64,000 nt of DNA from Nocardioides rubriscoriae (GTDB lineage Bacteria; Actinomycetota; Actinomycetes; Propionibacteriales; Nocardioidaceae). The position numbers were made by a program, and so were the translations under genes. Under the pieces are notes generated by a model that saw nothing but the letters and a program-made list of their open reading frames with translations, was not told the origin of the DNA and did not search any database. Positions 1 through 7,426 of the stretch are shown here, piece after piece (within the stretch, counting starts at the first letter, position 1; the number at the start of each line of letters is the position of its first letter). The stretch is from assembly GCF_008087085.1 (NCBI RefSeq), contig NZ_VIYJ01000001.1, positions 310,001-374,000 on the forward strand, read 5' to 3'.

Positions 1-332
1 CCGCCGCTAGCGGGTTGTCCCCCGTGGACATGACAAGGCTGTCGGAGCGCCCCGAACAACTCGTCCACAGAAGGACAACGCCTTCGCCACAAGGCGTTGA
101 GGTCTGCGTCACGTCTCAAGAATTGCCGAATTTTGCATCAGCGAAAGGGGTCGACGACCCCGGGTTTCGTCTGCGCGACCTCCCGGGAGCACCCGGATCA
201 CCTCTCGGACGGTCGTCGGACAGGCCGTCGGCGGAGGCCCCGGGGGCATCGGTGCCACGATCTGCGGACGGCGTTGGCATGATGGCCCGCTCACAACAGG
301 GCCGCGCCTGGCGGTCGGGTCGAGGAGGACCA
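1..332. other. Leading non-coding stretch
   Basis: I see no supportable gene here. The open frames that cross it lack a ribosome-binding site and have no protein character. The last 20 bases carry a purine-rich Shine-Dalgarno sequence (GAGGAGG at 322-328) for the gene that follows. Confidence 0.5.
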
Positions 333-1451
333 GTGCGCAGGACGCGGTCACGTGCTCGCGGAGCATCGCGGATGCAGGCACGCGTCGTCACCTCGCTCGC
401 GGAGGTCGAGGCGCTGGCGCCCGCGTGGGAGGCGCTGGCCGACGCGTGCCGGGCCGGGCCGTTCTCGCGACCGGGCTACGCCCTGACCTGGTGGCGCCAC
501 GCCGGGCACGGCCGGCTGCTGGTCTGCGTGGTCCACGACGAGGACGGCGCCCTGGTCGCGCTCGCGCCGCTGCACTCCCGCCGGGTCGGGCCGCTGCGCG
601 TGGGCCGCTGGCTCGGGCACGGCCTCGGGACCGTCGCCGAGGCCCTGGTGTCGCCGCAGCACCCCGAGGCCGCCGCGTCGATGTGGGCGGCGCTGCGCTC
701 GCCGGGCCTGGTGCTGCAGCTGACCGAGACCCGCGAGGGCGCCGGCGGGCTCGAGGCCCTCGTGCACGACACCACCCGCACCACGTCGTGCGTGCCGCGC
801 AACCGGTGCCCGGTGGTCGTCCTGGACCCGGCCACCGACGTGCTGGCCGGGTCGGGCCGCCGGCGCATCCGGCGAACGTTGCGGGTCGCGGCGCAGCGCG
901 TCGCCGAGGCGGGGCTCGAGCTCCACGTCGAGACCGCCACCGACGTTGCGAACCTCGACCGGCTGCTGCCCGACGTGCGCGCGGTCTACGACGAGGCCGA
1001 GGAGGGCCGCGACCGGCTGCACTTCCTGCGCGGGGAGTGGGAGCCCTTCACCCTCGACCTGCTGCGGTCGGGGGTGGCCTCGGGGGGCGTGGTCGTGCAC
1101 GTCGGTTACCTCGACGAGCGCCCGGTCTGCTTCGACCTGCTCTTCCGCTGCGACGACCGGCTCTACGCCTGGGTCGGCCGCTACGCCCCGTGGGCCTCGA
1201 CCTACTCCCCCGGCCACCTCCTGCAACGGGCCGGCCTCGACTGGGCCGCCCGCCACGGGGTGCGGTCGGTCGACCTGCTGCTGGGCGACGACGCCTACAA
1301 GCGCCGCTGGGCCAACGGCGGCTACGACACCCTCGAGGTCGTCTCGGGCGTCCCGGCGACCATGGCCCTGGTCGCCCCGGTGCTGCGCCGACTCGCGCGC
1401 CGCCACGACGCCTCCGAGCCGGAGGCGGGGCCCGAGCCGGGCGAGGCCTGA
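333..1451 (+). CDS. CelD/BcsL-type GNAT acyltransferase
   Basis: The 372-residue product resembles the CelD/BcsL branch of GNAT-like acyltransferases (PF13480), which are often found near polysaccharide genes. A basic stretch rich in Arg (RRIRRTLR) in the middle and the C-terminal motif YKRRW (residues 322-326) after an HLLQ..LDWAA.HGVRSVDLL segment are typical of the family. I chose GTG 333 because GAGGAGG sits 4 bp upstream; the open frame extends further upstream without protein-like content, and ATG 372 is the alternative. The gene stands alone, convergent with the asparaginase gene. Substrate is unknown. A role in modifying a surface glycan is inference only. Confidence 0.75.
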   Translation: MRRTRSRARGASRMQARVVTSLAEVEALAPAWEALADACRAGPFSRPGYALTWWRHAGHGRLLVCVVHDEDGALVALAPLHSRRVGPLRVGRWLGHGLGTVAEALVSPQHPEAAASMWAALRSPGLVLQLTETREGAGGLEALVHDTTRTTSCVPRNRCPVVVLDPATDVLAGSGRRRIRRTLRVAAQRVAEAGLELHVETATDVANLDRLLPDVRAVYDEAEEGRDRLHFLRGEWEPFTLDLLRSGVASGGVVVHVGYLDERPVCFDLLFRCDDRLYAWVGRYAPWASTYSPGHLLQRAGLDWAARHGVRSVDLLLGDDAYKRRWANGGYDTLEVVSGVPATMALVAPVLRRLARRHDASEPEAGPEPGEA

Positions 1452-1475
1452 GCCGAGGTCGGCCCGGGTCACCGG

Positions 1476-2417
1476 TCAGATCACCGCGCGGATCTCCCCC
1501 ACCGGTGCCCCGCCGCCGAGCAGCGGCAGCCGCCCGGTCGCGTCGACGGCCTCGTCGTGCACCCCCGAGCGGCGCAGCGCGGCCGCCATCAGCACCGGGC
1601 GCACCCGCGGCGCGCCGTCGTCGGTCTTGAGGGCCCACGCGCGACCGTCGGGCAGCGCGACGGCGTAGCAGGACTCCGCCCCCGCCTTGCCGATCGCCCC
1701 GGGCAGGGCCGTGAGCAGGGCGAGCTCGTCGCGCCGCGTGCCGGAGACGTACGCCGGGAACGCGCGGATCGCGTCGGCCACCCGCTTCTCCTCGCCCTGC
1801 GTGGCGACGGCCAGCGCGCGGAAGGCCCGCGCCAGGCCGGTCAGCGACGTCGGGAGCAACGGCGCCCCGCACCCGTCGACGGCCACGGCCTCCACCGGCT
1901 CGCCGGTGACCTCGGCGAAGGTCGCGGCGATCGCGACCTGCAGCGGGTGGTCGGCCTCGCGGTAGGTCGCGGTGTCCCAGCCGCGCAGCACGCAGGTGGC
2001 GAGCATCGCGGCGTGCTTGCCCGAGCAGTTCATCGAGATCGGGTCCTTGGCCCGCCCGTCGCGGATCGCGGCCTCGCGGGCGACGTCGTCGAGCGGCCAG
2101 TCGGGCGGGGTCTGCAGGGCGGCCTCGGTGAGACCGGCCGAGGCGAGGATGCGGCGTACGCCGTCGAGGTGGAAGTCCTCCCCCGAGTGCGACGCGCACG
2201 CCAGCGCCAGCAGGTCGTCGGGCAGGTCGAGGCCGAGCCGGACCATGCCGAGCGCCTGCAGCGGCTTGTTGCACGAGCGCGCCAGCATCGCGACGTCGAC
2301 CGCGCCGACCGACCAGTCGACGGACCCGTCGGCGGTCAGGGCGACGACGGAGCCGTAGTGGTGTCCCTCCACGAATCCGGAGCGGACGATCTCGGCGACG
2401 ATCTCGGGTTGGCCCAT
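1476..2417 (-). CDS. Asparaginase, thermolabile AnsA-like family (PF06089)
   Basis: This 313-residue protein matches the asparaginase family typified by Rhizobium etli AnsA/ReAV, unrelated to the E. coli enzymes. It would hydrolyse L-asparagine to aspartate and ammonia in the cytoplasm. Visible landmarks are SCNKP with Ser48 and Lys51, equivalent to the catalytic Ser48/Lys51 pair of the Rhizobium enzyme, the HSGE block near residue 77, NCSGKH at 130-135 and VDGCGAP near residue 183. The last two supply the Cys, Lys and Cys that bind zinc in that family. Length is normal. It is divergent from the APS kinase fusion, with starts about 40 bp apart, so the two promoters must overlap. Confidence 0.88.
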   Translation of the reverse strand: MGQPEIVAEIVRSGFVEGHHYGSVVALTADGSVDWSVGAVDVAMLARSCNKPLQALGMVRLGLDLPDDLLALACASHSGEDFHLDGVRRILASAGLTEAALQTPPDWPLDDVAREAAIRDGRAKDPISMNCSGKHAAMLATCVLRGWDTATYREADHPLQVAIAATFAEVTGEPVEAVAVDGCGAPLLPTSLTGLARAFRALAVATQGEEKRVADAIRAFPAYVSGTRRDELALLTALPGAIGKAGAESCYAVALPDGRAWALKTDDGAPRVRPVLMAAALRRSGVHDEAVDATGRLPLLGGGAPVGEIRAVI

Positions 2418-2457
2418 GAAGTCAGGTTATCGACGCGAGTTTGGCAGGATGACACCC

Positions 2458-4320
2458 GTGTCGAGCCCCTCCGTACCGCAGCACTGCCCCACCCCGCGCG
2501 AGCTCGACGACCTCGAGCTGCTCGTGTCCGGGGCGCTCGCGCCGCTGGCGTCGTACGACGTGCCGGGCTCGCCGGTCACGCTGACCCTGCCCCCGGAGCT
2601 GGCCGACGCCGGGACCGTCGAGCTGGTCGACCCCGAGGGCCTGCCGCTCGCGCTGGCGCACCTTCAGGCCGACGGCAGCCGCCGGGTCGAGGCGCTCACG
2701 ACCGCCCAGCACGGCCCGTTCCGCCACCTCTACCTCTCCCCCGACCAGGTCCGCGAGGCCTATGCCGGGCGCACGTTCGTCCCGGTCACCGGCCCGGTCA
2801 CCGCCGCCCAGCTCGCCCAGCTGCAGGCGCTGGGCTCCCGCGCGGTGCTGCTCGCCCTGGTCGGGCACGGCACCCCGGAGCTGTCGCCGGTCGCGCTGCT
2901 GCGCGCCACCCTGCGCGTGGCCGACGCCCTCGGGGCGGCCGTGGTCGCCGTACCGCTGGCCGCCCGCGGTGACGCCGAGGTCGACCACGCGCTCGGCGTC
3001 CAGGTCGTGTCGACCTACGCCGCCGGCGACCCGGTCGTCGGGCTGGCCGCCGACGCGGGTGACGACGACGGCGACCCGCTGCCCGAGCTCGCCGACATCG
3101 TCGACGCCGACCAGCCCCCCGCCGACCGCGTGGGCCTGGTGCTGTTCTTCACCGGCCTGTCCGGCAGCGGCAAGTCGACCCTGGCCCGGGCGCTGATGGA
3201 CCGGCTCCTCGAGCAGGGCACCCGCACGGTCACCTCCCTCGACGGCGACGTCGTACGCCGCCACCTCAGCGCGGGCCTGACCTTCTCCAAGGCCGACCGC
3301 GAGACCAACATCCGCCGCATCGGCTGGGTGGCCGCCGAGATCGCCCGCCACGGCGGGGTCGCGGTGGTCAGCCCCATCGCCCCCTTTGACGAGACCCGCC
3401 AGCAGGTGCGGGCGATGGTCGAGGAGGCCGGGGGCGCGTTCTTCCTCGTCCACGTCGCGACCCCGCTCGAGGAGTGCGAGCGCCGTGACCGCAAGGGCCT
3501 CTACGCCAAGGCCCGCCGCGGCGAGATCCCCGAGTTCACCGGCATCTCGTCGCCCTACGAGGAGCCCGACGACGCCGACGTGCGCGTCGACACCACCGGC
3601 CGCACCATCGATGACGCCCTGGGCGACGTGCTCGACGTCCTGGCCGAGGAGGGCTACCTCGACCTCCGCACCGACGCACAACCCAACCCCACGGTGGTCG
3701 AGGAGGTTGCGCTAGCAACCGTCACGAGACCACCCACCCCACAGCCCGAGCACGACCCCCTCCAGGTCCTCTTCGTCTGCACCGCCAACATCTGCCGCTC
3801 CCCCTACATGGAGCTCGCCGCCCGCACCCGCGCCGACGCCAGCGACCTGGTCTTCACCAGCGCCGGCACCCACGGCCGCCAGGACCAGCCGATGAACCCC
3901 CCGATGGCCGCGGCGCTGGCCCGCCACGCCCCGTCGGCCGCCGGCGACGTCCTCAGCTTCCGCAGCCGCCCCCTGACCCGGGCCATGGTCGAGGAGGCCG
4001 ACCTGGTCGTGACCGCCGAGGCCTCGCACCGCACGTTCGTGCTCGAGGACGTGCCCGGCGCCTTCCGCAAGACCTTCACCCTGGGCCAGCTCGCCGAGGC
4101 CCTCAAGCAGCTGCCCGAGGGCCTCGACCGCGCCGAGCTGCTCGCCACGCTGGGCGAGCGCCGCGGCACCGCCGCGACGTTCCTCGACGTCAGCGACCCC
4201 TACGGCCGTGGTGACGAGGCCGCCGAGGCGTGCGCCCGGCACGTCGACGACCTGCTCGACGTGGTGGTGGCCAGGCTCTCGACGTCCCAGCCCCACGCCC
4301 CCCACTCTGAGAGGGTCTGA
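2458..4320 (+). CDS. cysC: APS kinase fused to a low-molecular-weight protein tyrosine phosphatase
   Basis: The protein is 620 residues in three parts. Residues about 10-215 look like the PUA-like N-terminal domain of ATP sulfurylase. Residues about 228-405 are an adenylyl-sulfate kinase, with P-loop GLSGSGKST at 233-241 and the DGDVVRRHL, GLYAKAR and FTGISSPYE blocks; it would phosphorylate APS to PAPS. Residues 436 onward are a low-molecular-weight tyrosine phosphatase with the CX5R loop C441-TANIC-R447 followed by Ser, and a late DPYGRG carrying the general-acid Asp. The interdomain linker (residues 413-426) is the translation of a dispersed palindromic repeat. GTG 2458 is preferred because AGGA lies 8 bp upstream and a CAGGAT hexamer could also serve a leaderless start; ATG 2449 and 2416 are alternatives. 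cysDN lie about 6 kb downstream. The phosphatase target is unknown. Confidence 0.85.
   Translation: MSSPSVPQHCPTPRELDDLELLVSGALAPLASYDVPGSPVTLTLPPELADAGTVELVDPEGLPLALAHLQADGSRRVEALTTAQHGPFRHLYLSPDQVREAYAGRTFVPVTGPVTAAQLAQLQALGSRAVLLALVGHGTPELSPVALLRATLRVADALGAAVVAVPLAARGDAEVDHALGVQVVSTYAAGDPVVGLAADAGDDDGDPLPELADIVDADQPPADRVGLVLFFTGLSGSGKSTLARALMDRLLEQGTRTVTSLDGDVVRRHLSAGLTFSKADRETNIRRIGWVAAEIARHGGVAVVSPIAPFDETRQQVRAMVEEAGGAFFLVHVATPLEECERRDRKGLYAKARRGEIPEFTGISSPYEEPDDADVRVDTTGRTIDDALGDVLDVLAEEGYLDLRTDAQPNPTVVEEVALATVTRPPTPQPEHDPLQVLFVCTANICRSPYMELAARTRADASDLVFTSAGTHGRQDQPMNPPMAAALARHAPSAAGDVLSFRSRPLTRAMVEEADLVVTAEASHRTFVLEDVPGAFRKTFTLGQLAEALKQLPEGLDRAELLATLGERRGTAATFLDVSDPYGRGDEAAEACARHVDDLLDVVVARLSTSQPHAPHSERV
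3695..3732 (+). repeat. REP-like palindrome inside a coding sequence
   Basis: This 38-bp element starts TGGTCGAGGAG and ends CGAGACCA around the hairpin GGTTGC-GCTA-GCAACC (3705-3720). It is identical in all 38 positions to the reverse complement of the intergenic copy at 33293-33330. Here it is translated as the linker between kinase and phosphatase domains and introduces no stop codon. Confidence 0.93.
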
Positions 4321-4323
4321 GAC

Positions 4324-5355
4324 GTGCTCGACTTCCTGACCGGCGACTTCCTGTCCATCCTGGCCGCCGGCTTCCTCGTCGGCATCGTCGTGGGCCTGAC
4401 CGGCATGGGCGGTGGTGCGCTGATGACCCCGGCGCTGCTCTTCCTCGGCGCCGGGGCCGGCGAGGCCGCGACGGTGGTGGCCGCCGACCTGACCGCGGCC
4501 GCGATCTACAAGACCGGTGGCGCGGTCGTGCACGCCCGCGAGGGCTCGCCCAACCTCACCCTGGCCAAGTGGCTGATCCTCGGGTCGGTGCCGTTCGCGC
4601 TGGCCGGCCCCTACGTCGTCAAGGCGCTCACCGACGACCCCGAGCAGCTCGACTTCGTGCTCAAGATGTCGATCGGCTTCGCGCTGCTCCTGGCGGCCTC
4701 GACCTACGCGCTGCGCCTTTACATCAACCTGCGCCGCGTGCGCAACGGTGGCTTCCTCGGCGACGAGGACCCCCACATCCGCCCGCTCGTCACCCTGCTC
4801 GTCGGCGCGCTCGGCGGCCTGCTCGTCGGCGTCACCAGCGTCGGCTCCGGCTCGGTCATCATGGTGGCGCTGCTGATGCTCTATCCCGGCCTGTCGGCGG
4901 TCAAGCTCGTCGGCACCGACCTGGTGCAGGCCGTCCCGCTGGTGCTCGCCGCCGCGATCTCCAACGTCGCCCTCCACGGTCTCGACTGGGCCCTGCTGGT
5001 GCCGCTGGTCATCGGGTCGGTCCCCGGCACCATCCTCGGCAGCCGGCTGGCGCCGCGGGTGCCGCAGTCGTTCATCCGCCGCGGCATCGTGGTCGTGCTC
5101 ACCATGTCGGGCGTCGCGCTCCTCGACAAGGCCGGCTGGGCGCCGCTCGGCAAGGACGAGACCCACCCCTTCCTCATCGGCGGGGTCGGCGTGGCCATGG
5201 TCGTGCTGGTCCCGTTGATCTGGGGGGTCCTGCGACGTGAGCAGGGCCTGCCGATGTTCGGCGCCCCCTACGTCGCCGAGCTCGAGGGCACGTCGTACGG
5301 CGACCGCACCGGCACCGGCACCGCCACCGGCGCCGAGACCGGCCCGCCGGGCTGA
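4324..5355 (+). CDS. TauE/SafE (TSUP) family membrane permease
   Basis: This 343-residue polytopic membrane protein has about eight hydrophobic segments and the two Gly-rich repeats of the sulfite-exporter TauE/SafE family (GLTGMGGGALMTPALL near the N terminus and GVTSVGSGSVIMVALLML in the second half). Members export sulfite, sulfonates or other small anions. GTG 4324 starts 3 bp after the stop of the cysC fusion, so the two are almost certainly cotranscribed. That position suggests export of sulfite or another sulfur oxyanion, which is inference from context. The C-terminal 25 residues are a low-complexity Gly/Thr tail. Confidence 0.85.
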   Translation: MLDFLTGDFLSILAAGFLVGIVVGLTGMGGGALMTPALLFLGAGAGEAATVVAADLTAAAIYKTGGAVVHAREGSPNLTLAKWLILGSVPFALAGPYVVKALTDDPEQLDFVLKMSIGFALLLAASTYALRLYINLRRVRNGGFLGDEDPHIRPLVTLLVGALGGLLVGVTSVGSGSVIMVALLMLYPGLSAVKLVGTDLVQAVPLVLAAAISNVALHGLDWALLVPLVIGSVPGTILGSRLAPRVPQSFIRRGIVVVLTMSGVALLDKAGWAPLGKDETHPFLIGGVGVAMVVLVPLIWGVLRREQGLPMFGAPYVAELEGTSYGDRTGTGTATGAETGPPG

Positions 5356-5368
5356 CCTCGTGTTCGTG

Positions 5369-6601
5369 ATGGACAACCCCGTGCGTGACTACGCGTGGGG
5401 GTCGCGCGACCAGCTGGCCCGCTTCCTGCAGCGCGTGCCGAGCGGACGCCCCGAGGCCGAGCTGTGGATCGGTGCCCACGACGGCGACCCGTCCGCGCTG
5501 CCCGACGGGCGCCGGCTCAACGACGTCATCGCCGCCGAGCCCGACCCGGTGCTCGGCAGCCGGGTCCGCGACGCCTTCGGCGAGCGGCTGCCCTACCTGA
5601 TGAAGGTGCTCGCGGTCGACCAGCCGCTGTCGCTGCAGGTGCACCCCAGCAGCGAGCGCGCCCGCCTGGGTCACCGCCACGAGGACGGCGAGGGCATCCC
5701 CGTCGACGCCGGGCACCGCAACTACAAGGACCGCTGGCACAAGCCCGAGCTCGTCTTCGCCCTGAGCCGCTTCGAGGGCCTGGCCGGCTTCCGCGACGTG
5801 GCGACCTCGGCGGCGATGCTGCGCCTGCTCAAGGTGGGGTGGGCCGACAGGGTCGCCGACCGGCTCGAGCAGGGCCCGGCCCCCGAGGCGCTGCGCGCCG
5901 TCGTCACCGAGACCCTCGCGCTCGAGGGGCGCCCGCTGTCGCGGCTGCTGCGCGACGTCGGCGACGCCGCCCGCCACGCCGGCGCCCGCGCCGCCCGCGA
6001 GCAGGGCAAGCACCCCACGCATCGCCGGGGCCCGGCCGCGCTGCTGCCCGAGGCCGCGCGCACCTTCACCCGGGTCGGCGAGCTGGTCACCGCCTACCCC
6101 CGCGACCCGGGGGTGCTGGTCACCCTGCTGCTCAACAACGTGGTGCTCGCCCCGGGCGAGGCGATGTTCGTCAACGCCGGGGTGGTGCACGCCTATCTCG
6201 AGGGGCTGGGCGTGGAGATCATGGCGTCGTCCGACAACGTGCTGCGCGCGGGTCTGACCCCCAAGCACATGGACGTCCCCGAGCTGCTGCGCATCACCAG
6301 CTTCGCCCCGATCGCCCCACCGCGCTGGGACCCCGCCGAGCGCACCCGCGACTTCTGCCGCCTCGAGCCACCGGTCACCGAGTTCAGCCTGACCGTCGGC
6401 CGCACCCCCCTGCGCCGCGTCCCCCCCACGGGCCCGCGCACGATCCTGGTCCTCGAGGGCAGCGTCACCGTCGCCCTGCGCGACGCCTCGACGCCCCCGG
6501 TCACCGCCACCCGCGGCCAGTCGGTCTTCGTCACCCACGCCGACGGCCCGGTCGAGCTCACCGGCGACGCCCGCGTCGCCATCGGCTCCGTCCCCGTCTG
6601 A
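5369..6601 (+). CDS. manA: Mannose-6-phosphate isomerase, class I
   Basis: This cupin-type phosphomannose isomerase interconverts fructose-6-P and mannose-6-P, the entry to GDP-mannose. The protein has 410 residues from ATG 5369. Zinc ligands are recognisable as Q90-x-H92 (QVHPSS), E127 in KPELVFAL, and H274 in NAGVVHAYLEG. GTG codons at 5360 and 5366 are possible starts a few codons earlier; no strong Shine-Dalgarno decides among them. It follows the TSUP gene by 13 bp, probably in the same transcript. The product would feed the gmd/rmd sugar pathway encoded about 16 kb downstream. Confidence 0.92.
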   Translation: MDNPVRDYAWGSRDQLARFLQRVPSGRPEAELWIGAHDGDPSALPDGRRLNDVIAAEPDPVLGSRVRDAFGERLPYLMKVLAVDQPLSLQVHPSSERARLGHRHEDGEGIPVDAGHRNYKDRWHKPELVFALSRFEGLAGFRDVATSAAMLRLLKVGWADRVADRLEQGPAPEALRAVVTETLALEGRPLSRLLRDVGDAARHAGARAAREQGKHPTHRRGPAALLPEAARTFTRVGELVTAYPRDPGVLVTLLLNNVVLAPGEAMFVNAGVVHAYLEGLGVEIMASSDNVLRAGLTPKHMDVPELLRITSFAPIAPPRWDPAERTRDFCRLEPPVTEFSLTVGRTPLRRVPPTGPRTILVLEGSVTVALRDASTPPVTATRGQSVFVTHADGPVELTGDARVAIGSVPV

Positions 6602-6616
6602 CCACCCAACGACGCC

Positions 6617-6656
6617 GGTCGAGGTGCGAGGCCGCCCGCGGCCGAGCATCGAGACC
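6617..6656 (+). repeat. REP-like palindrome, intergenic copy
   Basis: The element runs from GGTCGAGG to CATCGAGACC around a perfect GGCCGC-CC-GCGGCC hairpin (6630-6643). It shares outer arms with the copies at 3.7, 12.4, 28.5 and 33.3 kb but has a longer imperfect stem. It sits between manA and the small membrane protein gene. Confidence 0.7.
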
Positions 6657-6798
6657 CCCGCAGCACCAGACCAAGCGCAGCGCAGCCCCCTTTCGTCCAC
6701 ACGGGTGGGCACCCCACCGCCCCCGCGCGCGACAGTGGAGCATCGGGCACGCCGGTCTGCTCGTCGCACCACCCCCCCACCCAACGTCAGGAACCCCC

Positions 6799-7071
6799 AT
6801 GTTCGCGATCCTCGGCTTCATCGTCTTCGGCCTCGTCGTGGGCGCGCTCGCGCGCCTCATCAAGCCCGGCCGCCAGAACCTCTCCATCGTCGCGACGCTC
6901 CTGCTCGGCCTCGTCGGCTCGGTCATCGGCGGCGTCGTCGCCAGTGCCCTGGGCACCGGCGACATCTTCGAGCTCAACGTCCTCGGCGCGGTCGTGGCCA
7001 TCATCGCCGCCGTCCTGCTGATCGGCGTCGCGGAGGGCATGTCCGGTAAGTCGTCGCACGCCACCCGCTGA
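6799..7071 (+). CDS. GlsB/YeaQ/YmgE-family small membrane protein
   Basis: This 90-residue protein with three hydrophobic segments fits the GlsB/YeaQ/YmgE (transglycosylase-associated) family. It carries the characteristic GLVVGALARLIKPG near the N terminus and the Gly-rich LLGLVGSVIGG segment. Members are stress-induced inner-membrane proteins of unknown mechanism. ATG 6799 is supported by AGGAA 5 bp upstream. An unsupported frame runs open far upstream, but its content is non-protein-like. The gene appears to be monocistronic. Confidence 0.82.
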   Translation: MFAILGFIVFGLVVGALARLIKPGRQNLSIVATLLLGLVGSVIGGVVASALGTGDIFELNVLGAVVAIIAAVLLIGVAEGMSGKSSHATR

Positions 7072-7102
7072 CGTCAGGCCCGAGCCACCACCCCGCCCGG
7101 CC

Positions 7103-7108
7103 TATCCT
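7103..7108 (+). promoter_or_regulatory. -10 hexamer TATCCT for a leaderless start
   Basis: TATCCT lies 7 bp before GTG 7116, the spacing expected if transcription begins at the start codon. No Shine-Dalgarno is present in the gap. Confidence 0.5.
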
Positions 7109-7115
7109 CGTCAGG

Positions 7116-7331
7116 GTGCTCGACCGCCTGCTCCTCGCGACCGCCGTCGTGACCCACTTCCTGCTCGCGGCGGCGTTCGTGCTGACCGACGGCCCGGAGT
7201 CGAGCCCGGTCATCCTCACGCTGACCAACGAGCACGGGGTGCACGCCTCCGACCTGCCGATCATCGCGATCTGGCTGGTCGGCACCACCGCGCTCGCCGC
7301 GCTGTGGGTGCGCCGCGAGCACCGGGCGTAA
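7116..7331 (+). CDS. Small two-segment membrane protein, unknown function
   Basis: This 71-residue protein has two hydrophobic segments (residues about 5-24 and 47-65) separated by a polar loop, and a basic C terminus (RREHR) that should be cytoplasmic. I do not recognise a family. The start is supported by the TATCCT hexamer 7 bp upstream and by codon-position composition typical of this genome. It lies between two unrelated genes on the same strand. Confidence 0.6.
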   Translation: MLDRLLLATAVVTHFLLAAAFVLTDGPESSPVILTLTNEHGVHASDLPIIAIWLVGTTALAALWVRREHRA

Positions 7332-7426
7332 CCCAGTCGCAACAGCCGGTCCCCTACCCACGGCCGTGCTCGATCGTTGAGACTGGCGGACGGCGCCATC
7401 CCGGGGCCACCACGAGGAGGCCCCGC

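Noticed and set aside
3712..5376. Long antisense open frame opposite the phosphatase and TSUP genes
   Set aside because: It is Gly/Ala/Arg/His-rich, has no motif, and mirrors third-position GC of real genes. The same applies to antisense frames over cysN, ugd, GT2, pstS and others.
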